From positions 1,900,001 through 1,964,000 of the forward strand of contig OZ025868.1 of assembly GCA_964019415.1 (NCBI GenBank): a stretch of 64,000 nucleotides of DNA, written 5' to 3'. The translations under genes and the position numbers were made by a program. Of this stretch, positions 48,090 to 58,494 are shown piece by piece. Position 1 is the stretch's first letter. Every line of letters begins with the position of its first letter. The DNA comes from Ianthella basta (lineage: Eukaryota; Porifera; Demospongiae; Verongiida; Ianthellidae). The notes below the pieces were generated by a model. It saw only the letters and a program-made list of their open reading frames with translations, had not been told where the DNA came from and did not search any database.

Positions 48090-49241
48090 TTAATTGCTGG
48101 TTAGAAGAGGTAGTGTTTTCTCCACTACCACTGCCACTAGATCACGCTCATTTTGGTGCTCTCTCAATGCTTGCTCACTTTCATCCTGTTGTTCTTCTGC
48201 CATTGATGACCCAGACTCCACATCAATGCTCCAGTCATGTGGGTCTGGAGGCCTCTGTTCTGCTGCTAAACTGGTGAATTCTCCTTGTTCACAATGGCCT
48301 TCAGACAGTGCCACAATAAAGACCAGGGGTAGCCACACTAGTATAGGCAAGGCTGCATAAGACCCATAATAGCTTTTTACCCCCAACTGCCTAGACAAAT
48401 TGAGTACAGGTAAGGAAAGGTAGACAGCTATAATAGCTACTGCCAATAAACCAATCACAGCCAGGCTTGAGACAATGTAGACTTTGTTAGCACATTTTCT
48501 GTTGCAATGACAGCAGCACCATCGTGGTATGCAACGAGAAAAACACATTTTCAGCTTCTGTGGGGGATTCTTGGTCATCTTGAAGAAGCCTGCAGTTGCT
48601 TTAACATAGACAGTGATGCCCACTACGGCCACTTTAGCAATTGCAAGTGCGGCAGCAATTCCTATACCAAAGCCAGACACAGCTATGGCATAGCACCGAA
48701 AACGTAATTCTCGTATTTCTGTAAAATTGTATTGCAAACAGTCCACGGGAAGGCTTGAGTTGATGCTCGAGGTAGTGTAGCAGAAGACAGTTCGTCCATG
48801 TTGGTCCTCCTCAAGACATTCTCTGCTCACAGCCACAGGAAAGTATTGAAAAAACCCAATTGCAGACAGGCTGAAAATAGTATATGCCAAAGAGCAAAAT
48901 GAAAAGATGATCCCTGCATTGTTCTCTACATTTCTGTCCAGGAACACCAAGAACTCCCTTGTTGATTGCCTGCCAGGATCACTGCGTGTTTTGTGCACCT
49001 TAAACAGAGCTGGGAATACACTCGGGCAAAGCTTCCTTCCCACAAACAAGAGCACACTTCTTATCCTTTTGCACAGATGAGGCGACCTCAGGGCACAGGG
49101 AAATGCACATGGGAATATCATCAAACAATACCCCAAGGGCATGTAGAAACATATCGTCATAATTGCTGAGCTCAGTATCTGCAGACCATAAAAGAACACA
49201 AAGGGAGGTACCCCAATCATTCATAAAGTTGGTACTGCCAT
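48090..49241 (-). CDS. Five-helix membrane protein, array copy with early stop and adjacent restart ATG
   Basis: The conserved start MAVPTL is at 49241, but codon 7 is TGA (TGG in the 27-kb paralogue). The next codon is ATG (49220), which opens 376 codons to PLLTSN. The 376-residue frame has all family features: FLVFLDRNVENN (R-N rather than R-K), helix 2, an outer loop with PVDC and NFTE, helix 3, MCFSRC/CCCHC, helices 4 and 5, HCEQGEF (F replaces Y) and an acidic tail. Translation from the second ATG would lose only seven residues ahead of helix 1, so it may still be functional. Confidence 0.7.
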
Positions 49242-49353
49242 AGCGATCGAGCGCTAGCGCTAGTTCTGTTGTCTGTTTCTGCTGTACAACTGCATGTGAT
49301 GTCGTACTGATTACAGACAAGCCCAATGCACCTAATTATATAATAAGTCATTT

Positions 49354-49470
49354 GGCACAACAACAGAAACAGAATCTTTATCTGTATTCAAAACATGTCT
49401 GTTATCATGCATAGCATTGATGTATTGTTAATGTTTTGAACGCAGTTTCTGTTTCTGTTGTTGTTGTGCC
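49354..49470. mobile_element. Small foldback element, second copy
   Basis: GGCACAACAACAGAAACAG at 49354 pairs with the complement ending at 49470, with one 3-bp length difference. It is orthologous in position to 28282-28400. Confidence 0.7.
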
Positions 49471-49849
49471 TCGTGAAAGGTTCATGCTGCTGCTAAACAT
49501 CACAATAATTCTTACATAATTATCTCAAATAATCGTACACATCATCAAAATTAATCTCATAACAGTATTATTGCATTTAAAGGTCTGTACTACATAAGAA
49601 TATGTTGACAATATCATATATGGTGCATAGCCCACAGTAGCTACCCCACAGCATAAGGTCATTCATTGTATGTACGTACATGCTACAAATATTGAATTTC
49701 CTTGGCCTGACCAATTTTAAAATATTGTTTCCTCCAAGTCAGTGGTGCGGTGGTAATGCTATCAATTACAGTGAAACCCCGCTAAATCCATACACAATTT
49801 TTGACAGTACTGTAGATGATCCCTTGCCTCACCCCTTGCATACACACAT

Positions 49850-49850
<1 letters not shown>

Positions 49851-49934
<84 letters not shown>
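49851..49934. repeat. (CA)n microsatellite
   Basis: A pure CA tract upstream of a TRAPPC4 exon 4 relic at 49970-50040. Confidence 0.95.
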
Positions 49935-49938
<4 letters not shown>

Positions 49939-50506
49939 GACACACACACACACACGTGTACACTCAGACATACTGTCGTTGCATCAAAGGGCTCTTGCAC
50001 AAAGTCATGTGAGAACATTTGGCATACAGTCCAAACGTTCTACTGTATATTATAAGCTTTTGGGAATGTTACCTGCAACCTATACCGGACAAAGTCATGC
50101 ATGTTTAGCTAAGGGTACTGTACTACACTAGGCAGTGATTGCTACACACCCTACACACCCACATATACAACACACCCACAACACACCTAGTTAACATGTG
50201 TTGTTGTGTACGTATGTACTTTGCATCCCTTCAGGGAGCAGTTACTATGAAAGGGATAGGCTACTGTACACAGTGACCTAATGATATCAATGTCACACAC
50301 ATACATACGCAGCTTCACACGTACACACAAGTGACACAACACACTACATTGCACATGTACGTACAAGATTAAATGGATTAAGGAAGAATCGTGACAGTAG
50401 CACATAACTCATTGCTGCCATTCTCTTACTGCTTCACATCAATTATTCATGCTACAGTACCAATTACAGTATAATACAGTACAGACTTATACAACGAGGA
50501 CAAACA

Positions 50507-52669
50507 AGGCTCTCTTGCAGTGTTCACCGAGATTGCATATGACAATGCAGGGCTGGGGGAAGGTTGGCTCATTTGCTCAGGCCATTCAGAATGCCAAGGC
50601 ATTGCTTAAGCAATACTAGCTAGCTAATCACCCCTGAATCTTGATGGTGTAGCTACACAACAGACAGAATTTTAGCAAGCCAGGATAGAAAAAAGGGGAA
50701 GGGGAGCCAGTACATAGCTCAAATTTGTGGCCCTAGGAAAATTATGGGTTTTAGGTCCTCCAAGATTGATTCTGGTGCACTCTGTGAGGTCCAAAAGCAC
50801 ATTTCTGTCACACATTAACTGCGCTTTAATGTCACATTTTAACTGGAAGTGGCAAACATTGGGGGATATGGGGGGGGGGGGGGGGGGGGAGCTTAAATGC
50901 TTGTAGGGGAGCTTAAATGCTTGTAGGGAAGCTTTCCTCCCCCATTTTTATGCCCTTCAGGGCTACAATTTTTCGCAAATTGTAAAGAATTTAAGCTTAG
51001 AAAATCCTAGGTGCTAAACAAACATCCAAAACGTTCTAAGATAATGGAGAACGACCCAGAAAGTGTCCTCCTAGTATATAGGGCACCCTTCCTTTCAATC
51101 TTTTCGAGTTATCCTTGGTTTTACGCTTCTTCTGTCGTGGCGGCAGCCATATTGTTCTCTAATCACGTCATAGTTCATCAACAAAATGGCGACGTCGATC
51201 TCGCAACTTAGTTGTGCCCGCAACTCGCTTGAATACTAGCCAATTGCCAAAGTGGTTACTCACTGTAATTGGAGGTAGTTAAAGTCTTCATTTCAGTATC
51301 TCTTTGATAACTAATAATAAGTTTCTGATGGCTAACATTAATTTCAGCTCTAGCTGACAATTTCCTAGCTGCTGGCTCCCAAAACTTTGGTGCGGCCATG
51401 GCCGGAGTGGCCGGAGCGGTTCCCCCGGCCCTGCAATGAATAAAGAGGGAATCAACACCAGAGGTAGGATGCCGTATGCGAAATGAACTTGATCTGATAG
51501 TTCACTTGCAGCTGTGTTTGAGTGGTTCTCTTTGATAATCACGACCACAACGCAAGATGCAACGCCAATGATGCCCAGTAACAGAAGACTTAGAGTGAGT
51601 GAAAGATATGGAATATAACAGTGCTTTGCACATTTACCCAAGCACGTTGTCTCCTTGCTCTTTGCAATAATAGCATTGGTCATCTTTTAATGTACAAGCT
51701 AATGCCCATTTCGGCCAGTTTAGCTAATCCGAGTGCAGCCGCGACGGCAAGGCCCAGATCGAGTAGTGATATAGTATAGCACACAAAATTTATGTCGTCC
51801 AACTCATTGTCATTGTAGGCATCGCAGTCTGTGGGCCAGGTACTCTCGCTTGTGTAGCAGAAGAGATCTCGAAGCAGGTCGTCCTGTTCAAGGCATTGCC
51901 CGTTGATGTTAACCGGAATGTAGCGGGAAAATGCCAGCAAGGCTGTAGCAAATATGGACAATGCCATTAAATAGAAGGCAAAAATTAGCTTGCAATTGTC
52001 CTCGACGTTTCTGTCCAAGAGGACCATGAACTTTCTTGTACCAGGTCGGTTCTCATGTCGCACCTTGAGTTCTTTAAAGAGCCCTGGAAATGTAATCACA
52101 TTGAGTTTTCTGGCCAGCAGAAGGAGTAAACTGTGGCACTTGTCAGTAAAACGTTTGCAACAATTTCCTTTGAAACTCTCCCAACATCCTTTCACTCTGC
52201 GGCTGAGACATGAATCATCGAAGCCCGCAATGTTGTCTTCAAGTAACTGGTTACGTCGTTGACATAAATACGGCCGACGAATACGAAAACACCAAGCCAC
52301 AAAGACGCAAAGATAGTAGAAAAGTGCGACTAATCCAATGACAATGAGTAGTGAATACGCCACTTCTTCTCCAAAGTAGTCCATTAACCTGAATAGATAC
52401 AGCGGGGCGGCCCACCCTGTCACCGGCAACGTTGGCACGGTAATTTCGGGCCTGTTTTCTAAAAGGTCGCAGACACAATTGGAGGAAATCCGAGACAGCT
52501 GAGGACAATGCACCACTCTTCCACGTGAACCTGCACCGGTACCGTTCAACCAGTTGACGTGGACAACTTGAACACAACCCACAATAAAATTACAGATGCC
52601 CGTACCATGCAAGGCCTCGGTGCAGATGAGGTTTCTGTACGAACATGAGATGCTTAACACTATTCCCAT
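50507..52669 (-). pseudogene. Membrane family copy, multiply broken, split by a DNA transposon
   Basis: It pairs with the copy at 13388-14596. The conserved start reads ITVPTLP (ATT instead of ATG). The frame then runs through helix 1, FMVLLDRNVEDN, helix 2, a loop with PTDC, and helix 3 until a 2-bp insertion in an A run near 51684. Helix 4 resumes in another frame (GKCAKHCY). At 51433 an 886-bp element interrupts helix 5. A short continuation (50507-50547) lies beyond it, and the rest is lost at the junction with the neighbouring spacer. Confidence 0.8.
50548..51433. mobile_element. 886-bp TIR element with 5-bp target duplication
   Basis: The ends are CAGGGCTGGGGGAA and the complement of TTCCCCCGGCCCTG. 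CAATG flanks both sides (50543-50547 and 51434-51438), and the uninterrupted paralogue at 13.59 kb has a single CAATG. Inside are a run of about 19 G near 50871-50889, a 20-bp duplication (AGCTTAAATGCTTGTAGGG) and no transposase. CAGGG ends recall hAT-like elements, but a 5-bp duplication is not the usual 8. Confidence 0.75.
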
Positions 52670-52787
52670 GCAGCATCCCCCTCTTCCCTCAGACGGCTAA
52701 GTAAGTACGGGTTGACAGTTACGTAAAAGAAGGAACTGAGCTTTCACTGCGTAGCTAAAGCCCGTGGGTGCCGTCGCTGCGCTTGCT

Positions 52788-55747
52788 ATAATTATACGTA
52801 CGTAACTTTCGTGTGTCTTTCTATTACCCTTTGGAAAAGTGTCTAAGGCCTTTGTACAAGAAGTAGCTGACCTAATGCAAGCTTTTGCGCAGAAGACCAG
52901 CTTGAAATGCATTGCTCTGAAAGCGTGCTTCCTAATGCAAACCCTGCTTTTGCAAAAGCCCGGTGCAAAGAGTAAGGCCAAAGACCATGTTAACCATCTA
53001 AAAAGACGGTTTGAAAGCTGGAAAGAGGGAGACATTGAAGCCCTACTTGCAGAAGGAAGATGCATTCAAGCCCACCTCCCAAGGAGAACTCCCTCACCAG
53101 AAGATGAATCTGTCTCCCGCACGTTCAGTAAGATGATGTTTGCTGGGAATGTACATGGAGCTCTCAATTACCTGTCGCGGAAATCCACTGGCTCCCCTTT
53201 GAAAATCGATGATGTCATAACTATCAGCAATGGAAGTTCTGTCACCGTTGAAGAGGCTCTTTTGTCCCTCCATCCTGAAGCCAAGTCAGTTGATAGTGCT
53301 GCCTTATTGGAGAATACTTTAGAAAATGCACTTCCAGTTGACCCAGTCATGTTTACATCCATCAATGGTCTCATGATTAAGGACATTGCTTTGCATTCAA
53401 CTGGAACAGCTGGACCGTCGGGCATTGACGCAGCTGCTTGGCGCAAGATGTGCTCGTCGTTCAAAGAGGCTTCCTCTAATCTGTGTGATGCCATTGCAGG
53501 AGTTGCCAGGAGGATGTGTACTGCTCGTGTTGCTCCCGAGGCTTTGAGTGCCCTACTAGCCTGTCGACTAGTTCCACTCAACAAAAACCCAGGGGTTCGC
53601 CCAATTGGGGTTGGGGAAGTTGTGAGACGCATCATCGGCAAAGCTGTTATGAAAGTACTGAAGAAGGATGTCATGCTTGCAGCTGGTCCTCTGCAGACAT
53701 GCTCTGGCATTCCTAGTGGGGGTGAAGCAGCAGTTCATGCAGTGAGAGAGACTTGGGAGAGACCTGACATGGAAGGTGTTCTCTTAGTAGATGCCTCAAA
53801 TGCCTTTAACTCCCTGAATAGGAAGGTCGCTCTCCTGAATATGAAGCATGTCTGCCCTGCTCTGGAAGTGGCACTAACTAACTGCTATCAAAACCCATCA
53901 CGCTTGTTTGTGTCCGGAGGAGGAGAGATTCTCTCAAGAGAGGGAACCACTCAAGGGGACCCTTTAGGCATGGCCATGTTCTCACTTGCTATGGTCCCTC
54001 TCATAATCAAGCTAATGGAGCAATCTGAATCTACCGTTCAAGCTTGGTTTGCAGATGATGCAACAGGTGTGGGGTCGCTCCAGAACCTCAAACAATGGTG
54101 GGATGGCCTGTCTACCATTGGTCCACTCTTCGGATACTATCCGAATGCAGCCAAGACTTGCCTGGTAGTGCGGGATGAGCAAGAAGAGGTGGCTAGGCAA
54201 ATCTTTGACAACACAGATGTCGTCATTACCACAGAAGGAAAGAAGCATCTGGGGGCTGCAATAGGGTCACCAACCTTTGTTGAAGACTTCTTTTCACTCA
54301 AGGTGAAAGAATGGACAGATGAAGTGGAGAAGCTAGCTGCCGTGGCTGGAAGTCAACCTCAGGCTGCCTATGCAGCCTTTGTACATGGCACCAAACACAA
54401 GTGGAACTACTTATGCAGAACCACTCCCAATTGCAGCCATCTGCTGCAGCCACTGGAAGATGCCATCCACCGGAAGCTGATTCCTGCCATTTCCGGTAGA
54501 CCGTCATGCTCGCAGGTTGAGAGAGGTCTACTAGCGCTCCCAGCAAAGCTTGGCGGACTGAGCTTATCAAATCCAACTACTGCAGCCCAATCAGAGTTTG
54601 AGGCTTCAAAGAAGATAACAGCATCCTTGGTGCAGTCGATTATCCAACAAAGAACATCCTTTGAGAATGATCCCACTCAGGCGAACCCCAGTGTGAATGT
54701 TGTGAAGAAAAGAAAAGTGGAAGAACAGAAACGAAACCATGAGGAGATTCGCAACGAGCTTGAACCCTCAAGCCAGAGGCTGATCGACTGCGCATCAGAA
54801 CCTGGAGCTTCAGCATGGCTCACGGCGCTACCTCTGGAGGAGCATGGCTTCTGCCTCTCTAAGGGATCCTTCAGAGATTCACTATGCCTGAGATATGGAT
54901 GGCCTATCGTCGATGTCAGCTCGAGGTGTGCCTGTGGCACAGCTTTCTCGGTGGAGCATGCTATGACATGTCATAAAGGTGGTATACCCACCTTAAGGCA
55001 CAACGAGATCCGTGACCTGACAGCTGAGTTATTGAAAGAGCAAGCATCAAATGTCTCAACCGAGCCAAGACTACAGCCACTACATGATGAGAGATTCCAG
55101 TTCAGGTCAGCAAATAGAGAGGATGAAGCAAGACTTGATGTGAGAGCAAGTGACTTCTGGTGTAAGGGACAGGAGGCCTTTTTTGACATTAGGGTTTTCT
55201 ACCCAATTGCCCCCTCTTATCGCCAGAAGGATCTTACTGCTCTGTACCGCATGCATGAGCAAGAGAAGAAGAGACAATATGCTGAAAGGGTGAGAGAAGT
55301 CGAACACGGAGTCTTCACACCTTTGGTCTTTGCTTCCACTGGAGGTATGGCAAGGGAGTGTACCATCTTTTTCAAAAGAATTGCCGATACTCTCTCTGAC
55401 AAGAAACAGATCCCTTTTTCACAGATCATGTACCTGATTAGGTGCCGCATCTCATTTGCCCTCTTACGTTCTGCAGTCAGGGCAATCAGAGGATCGAGAT
55501 CATCCAGACGGCCAGATGACTGTGGCATTGATTTTGACCGTGCCATCACGGAAGGCCAACTGTGATATAGCCAATGTGTGTGTGACTGCAGTAACATAAT
55601 TATGTATTTAGGCAATGCAACTTGTTGTAAATTTAGTATTATATGACCTTTTGTTTCCTTTTTCCTTTTTTTTTCTCATTGTACATTTCCCTTCCAAGGC
55701 AGTGCGCATGTGTGCCTTATGTAATAATATTAATTGGTGTCATTTGT
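52788..55747 (+). mobile_element. LINE-like retroelement with restriction-like endonuclease signature
   Basis: Comparison of 14930-14945 with 52780-55760 shows about 2.96 kb of extra sequence carrying one large ORF and a 3' UTR with a T-rich stretch near 55660. No clear target duplication is visible. The ORF opens without ATG, suggesting 5' truncation. Confidence 0.7.
52806..55565 (+). CDS. Reverse transcriptase with CCHC and restriction-like endonuclease motifs
   Basis: About 919 codons are open from 52806 (stop at 55563-55565), with no frameshift or stop. The first ATG is near 52875. In order there are GPSGIDAAAWRKM near 53410, ACRLVPLNKNPGVRPIGVGE near 53560, the RT palm LLVDASNAFNSLNR near 53790, TTQGDPLGMAMFSLAM near 53950 and catalytic FADDA near 54050. 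A CxC-x-H-x4-C cluster (CACGTAFSVEHAMTC) lies near 54930, then RLDVRASDF and FFDIRVFYP near 55130-55200. That C-terminal order resembles the CCHC plus restriction-like endonuclease of R2-type lineages. The family is not named. The intact frame suggests a recent insertion. Confidence 0.75.
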   Translation, partial: LSCVFLLPFGKVSKAFVQEVADLMQAFAQKTSLKCIALKACFLMQTLLLQKPGAKSKAKDHVNHLKRRFESWKEGDIEALLAEGRCIQAHLPRRTPSPEDESVSRTFSKMMFAGNVHGALNYLSRKSTGSPLKIDDVITISNGSSVTVEEALLSLHPEAKSVDSAALLENTLENALPVDPVMFTSINGLMIKDIALHSTGTAGPSGIDAAAWRKMCSSFKEASSNLCDAIAGVARRMCTARVAPEALSALLACRLVPLNKNPGVRPIGVGEVVRRIIGKAVMKVLKKDVMLAAGPLQTCSGIPSGGEAAVHAVRETWERPDMEGVLLVDASNAFNSLNRKVALLNMKHVCPALEVALTNCYQNPSRLFVSGGGEILSREGTTQGDPLGMAMFSLAMVPLIIKLMEQSESTVQAWFADDATGVGSLQNLKQWWDGLSTIGPLFGYYPNAAKTCLVVRDEQEEVARQIFDNTDVVITTEGKKHLGAAIGSPTFVEDFFSLKVKEWTDEVEKLAAVAGSQPQAAYAAFVHGTKHKWNYLCRTTPNCSHLLQPLEDAIHRKLIPAISGRPSCSQVERGLLALPAKLGGLSLSNPTTAAQSEFEASKKITASLVQSIIQQRTSFENDPTQANPSVNVVKKRKVEEQKRNHEEIRNELEPSSQRLIDCASEPGASAWLTALPLEEHGFCLSKGSFRDSLCLRYGWPIVDVSSRCACGTAFSVEHAMTCHKGGIPTLRHNEIRDLTAELLKEQASNVSTEPRLQPLHDERFQFRSANREDEARLDVRASDFWCKGQEAFFDIRVFYPIAPSYRQKDLTALYRMHEQEKKRQYAERVREVEHGVFTPLVFASTGGMARECTIFFKRIADTLSDKKQIPFSQIMYLIRCRISFALLRSAVRAIRGSRSSRRPDDCGIDFDRAITEGQL

Positions 55748-56281
55748 GTGTAGAAGAGCGCGCGTCTTTCGCGTGTACGCGATGGGGCAGCTATACTAAA
55801 ATAGCGCACTTTGCGTGGGGGAACCCATTTGCTGGCAGACCTTTCCCTGGACACGCCCCCAGGTGATAGCCCTGTATATATACAATTGCTACATTACCTA
55901 ACTATACTGTAATAATAGTGTCTCCAATAAGCATCCACCCTGCAACTTGCATTAAAATAAGCAACAGAGAGTGTAGCTAGCTATGGGAGCCGCATTGCTC
56001 GCCACTTTAGCTATAGCCAAAGGAATCAACCCTTGTATTAATTGGAAGAAGGTACGTAGATAGCTAGCTACATGAGTGTAGCTATGTGCATGTGGCTACT
56101 GTATTAAATGTGAATGGCATATTGTTAATAGTAGCTATAATAATATCTGGTTAATTACTTTTGATTACTTAAGTAATATGCCATGTATTGCTCACTCAAT
56201 AATTACAGCAAGCTGTCCTCAGTGGGCCGTGTGTTTCATCGGTCAGGAGTGAATAATACTGCACTAGCTACTACTACTACT

Positions 56282-56406
56282 AAAGTGAGGGCTTCTCAGC
56301 TGGCTCAGGCATCAGAAAGGGTTGGTTCTCTAATACCAGCTTCACAACAGGGTTGAAAACCTCGCCGACGTTTCGACCAGATGCTCTAGAGAACCAACCC
56401 TTTCTG
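56282..56406. mobile_element. Palindromic insertion with perfect 20-bp inverted repeats
   Basis: CAGAAAGGGTTGGTTCTCTA (56313-56332) has its exact complement at 56387-56406. The paralogous site at 15.51 kb lacks the insert, which is flanked by ACTACTACTA. The minus strand contains GGTCGAAACGTCGG, which resembles part of a hammerhead core, without the CUGANGA strand. Confidence 0.7.
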
Positions 56407-56515
56407 ACTACTACTACTATGAATATACTAGTACTAATGTGTGTGCATGCATGTGTGTGTGTGTGCATACGTCCCTGTGTGTATGCATATCCATCTCCCA
56501 CTCTGTCTCCTATTA

Positions 56516-56556
56516 TGCAGATTGTCCTACTAAATCTGAAGCATTGCAGACATCTG
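56516..56556 (+). pseudogene. UROS: UROS last-exon relic, truncated
   Basis: ATGCAGATTGTCCTACTAAA and GAAGCATTGCAGACATCTG match 15612-15650, then join the middle of the membrane gene. Confidence 0.6.
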
Positions 56557-56872
56557 CAAGAAGAAGCAGATCTTTACAACAATCAATGGAGCACTTATAA
56601 GCTTACAGATGCAACAGCCACAGAATATACACTGTCCATAGCCATTTCCAGTATACCTCTTACAGTATATTTCTCTGCCCAATGCTTTGCAAAATTTAAG
56701 TTTACGAATGCACCAAAACACTAAGGCACAAAAAGAGTAACAAAGCGCAACTAAGGCAAGAAAAGCAAGTAAGAGATAAACCATCCATTCACCAGTGTTA
56801 TCCATTATAATAAACAGATATTTGAGTGCTTTCGAATTTCCAGTGTGTTAGTGGCAGTGTTGGCACGGTCAT
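56556..56872 (-). pseudogene. Membrane family N-terminal remnant
   Basis: MTVPTLPLTHWK at 56872 is followed by a 5-bp insertion and frameshift, then helix 1 (EWMVYLLLAFLALVALCYSF) and the start of the Cys cluster. The sequence stops at the deletion junction. Closest relative is 15955-17223. Confidence 0.75.
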
Positions 56873-57701
56873 GATCATCTTCTGGTTTCTTATCAGATCT
56901 TCCCTACTACTAGTAGTAGTCACTGAATTTAGCTACAATCTAGGACAGCAAGCTACTCTACTTTCTGAACAGGAGACAAAATCTTATCCAACCAGATGCA
57001 GGCGAAGAACCACAGAGGTTGGGGAGGCTGATAATATGACTGTCTTACAATAATCTACTATATTTGGCCATCTAGGACACACCCACATACGTACAGCTGC
57101 AGCTGCCCAGGCTTTGATATCCTGCCACACTATTATACTATTATAGCTACATAGCTAGTCATATTTTGGGTGGCCAATCTACACCACAGCAAATGTGAAT
57201 ACAATTATTATGGGCATGTTTGAGATTCCCGTCTCTATGGGAACCAGGAATAAATTATATGATCTGTGAATGTCGTAACTCTGTTCTAGGAAATGCACAC
57301 GCACAAACACACACACACACAGGTCATGGACAATGCGTGTGAGTGCAGGTTGATGTTTGGACAAGGAATTGTCATGAGCTGCAAAATATGTTTTGCCAGA
57401 TGATGCATGAAGACCGTTGTGATCAAAGCATACTACTAATCTTGGTGTTCAATCATTGCTGTGTGTACGTTTTTGATATCCACGTTCCTTAATAACGTCT
57501 TTGGCACCTACAGTACCAGACAATATTCTCATTACCACTGATTACGGAGTGAGTATGGAGTTTGGATCATTATAATAAAACTCATGATCAGTCTCTACTG
57601 TATAATACCTTCTTTAGGCTTACACCAAATAGACAAAATTATGCATATGACTGAGATTGATCAGTATATACACAGGGCTGGTTTAATGATTCTAGATCTA
57701 T

Positions 57702-57737
57702 TACAGTGGAACCTCAGAAATAAGGCCACCATCCACC
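57702..57737. mobile_element. One end of a CAGTGGAACC MITE
   Basis: TTACAGTGGAACCTCAGAAA plus AAGGCCACC matches the left end at 47455. The right end is not found. Confidence 0.5.
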
Positions 57738-57936
57738 ACCCCGAGTGCAAGTAGAGTGTTTGCGCTAGTTGATGAAAGGGAAAACGTACACCACCAGTGC
57801 ATGCAAGTTGCTTAATGTGAGGGGGACTGGGCACCTGCATCAATTGGCATGCAGTGGGGGATCACTATGAATGCAAGTACAGTGTTGGTGCTAGTCAAAC
57901 GACACAAGTTGGAGCAGAATGCAGCAACAGGTATGC

Positions 57937-57984
57937 AACTTGCACTTGGGCAGACATGGTTCACATAGTGCCCAAGTGCAAGTT
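57937..57984. repeat. Hairpin, perfect 16-bp arms
   Basis: AACTTGCACTTGGGCA (57937-57952) and its complement (57969-57984) enclose 16 nt. Partial repeats of the arm lie at 57745 and 57870, so this may be the end of a small element. Confidence 0.7.
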
Positions 57985-57989
57985 GGAAA

Positions 57990-58494
57990 GCTGTTGCAAT
58001 CATGTACGTATAATATTATGGACAATGTTGAAACCTGTGAGTTAGTGTTGCTTACTGAAGGTAGTTACATTGAGCAATAGTGCAGCCGCTGTAGATTACA
58101 AACGATCAGTCTTTGATCTTCTTCAACTGGTTTAATATTAAACTAGCATTGCTTGTGAGGAGCTTGAGGGGGGTGGGAGGGGATTTCACATTTTTTATAA
58201 TAAATAATTTATTAGATATAATTATGCCCTTTCTGAGCTGTAGAGAATGTGCTTACAACTATTTAATGACATTGGACATGCATGCATGCTCCAGCCATTT
58301 GTTCACACATGCACATGTGGATATTATATGGATTATATGCATAGCACAAATGGCGATCTCTTCTTTATAATATTATATATATATATAAAATTACATAATA
58401 CCTCAAAATTCATTATAGGGCTAGGAATAATGACAAATCTCCATTCAGAGAAATAGGCATGTTACATGCCTTCTAAAATAAGCATGAATAACTA
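57990..58494. other. Intergenic, 3' flank of the receptor gene
   Basis: AT-rich, with a TATA run at 58370-58390. No gene seen. Confidence 0.4.

Larger units (their letters stand above)
55750..57250. repeat. Duplicate of the 14.9-17.5 kb region, with deletion
   Basis: Spacer, UROS relic and membrane gene remnant follow the order at 14940-17480, but about 1.3 kb of the membrane gene is missing and a palindromic insert is present. Confidence 0.8.

Noticed and set aside
50871-50889. G-run as a possible G-quadruplex promoter element
   Set aside because: It is a mononucleotide run inside a transposon, with no gene nearby on that side; assembly error is also possible.
52839-52841. Start codon of the 908-codon RT frame
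   Set aside because: It is GTG, and the frame is open further upstream to 52806. The element looks 5'-truncated.
53168-53710. A 180-residue minus-strand frame
   Set aside because: Antisense shadow of the RT ORF at 52806-55565.
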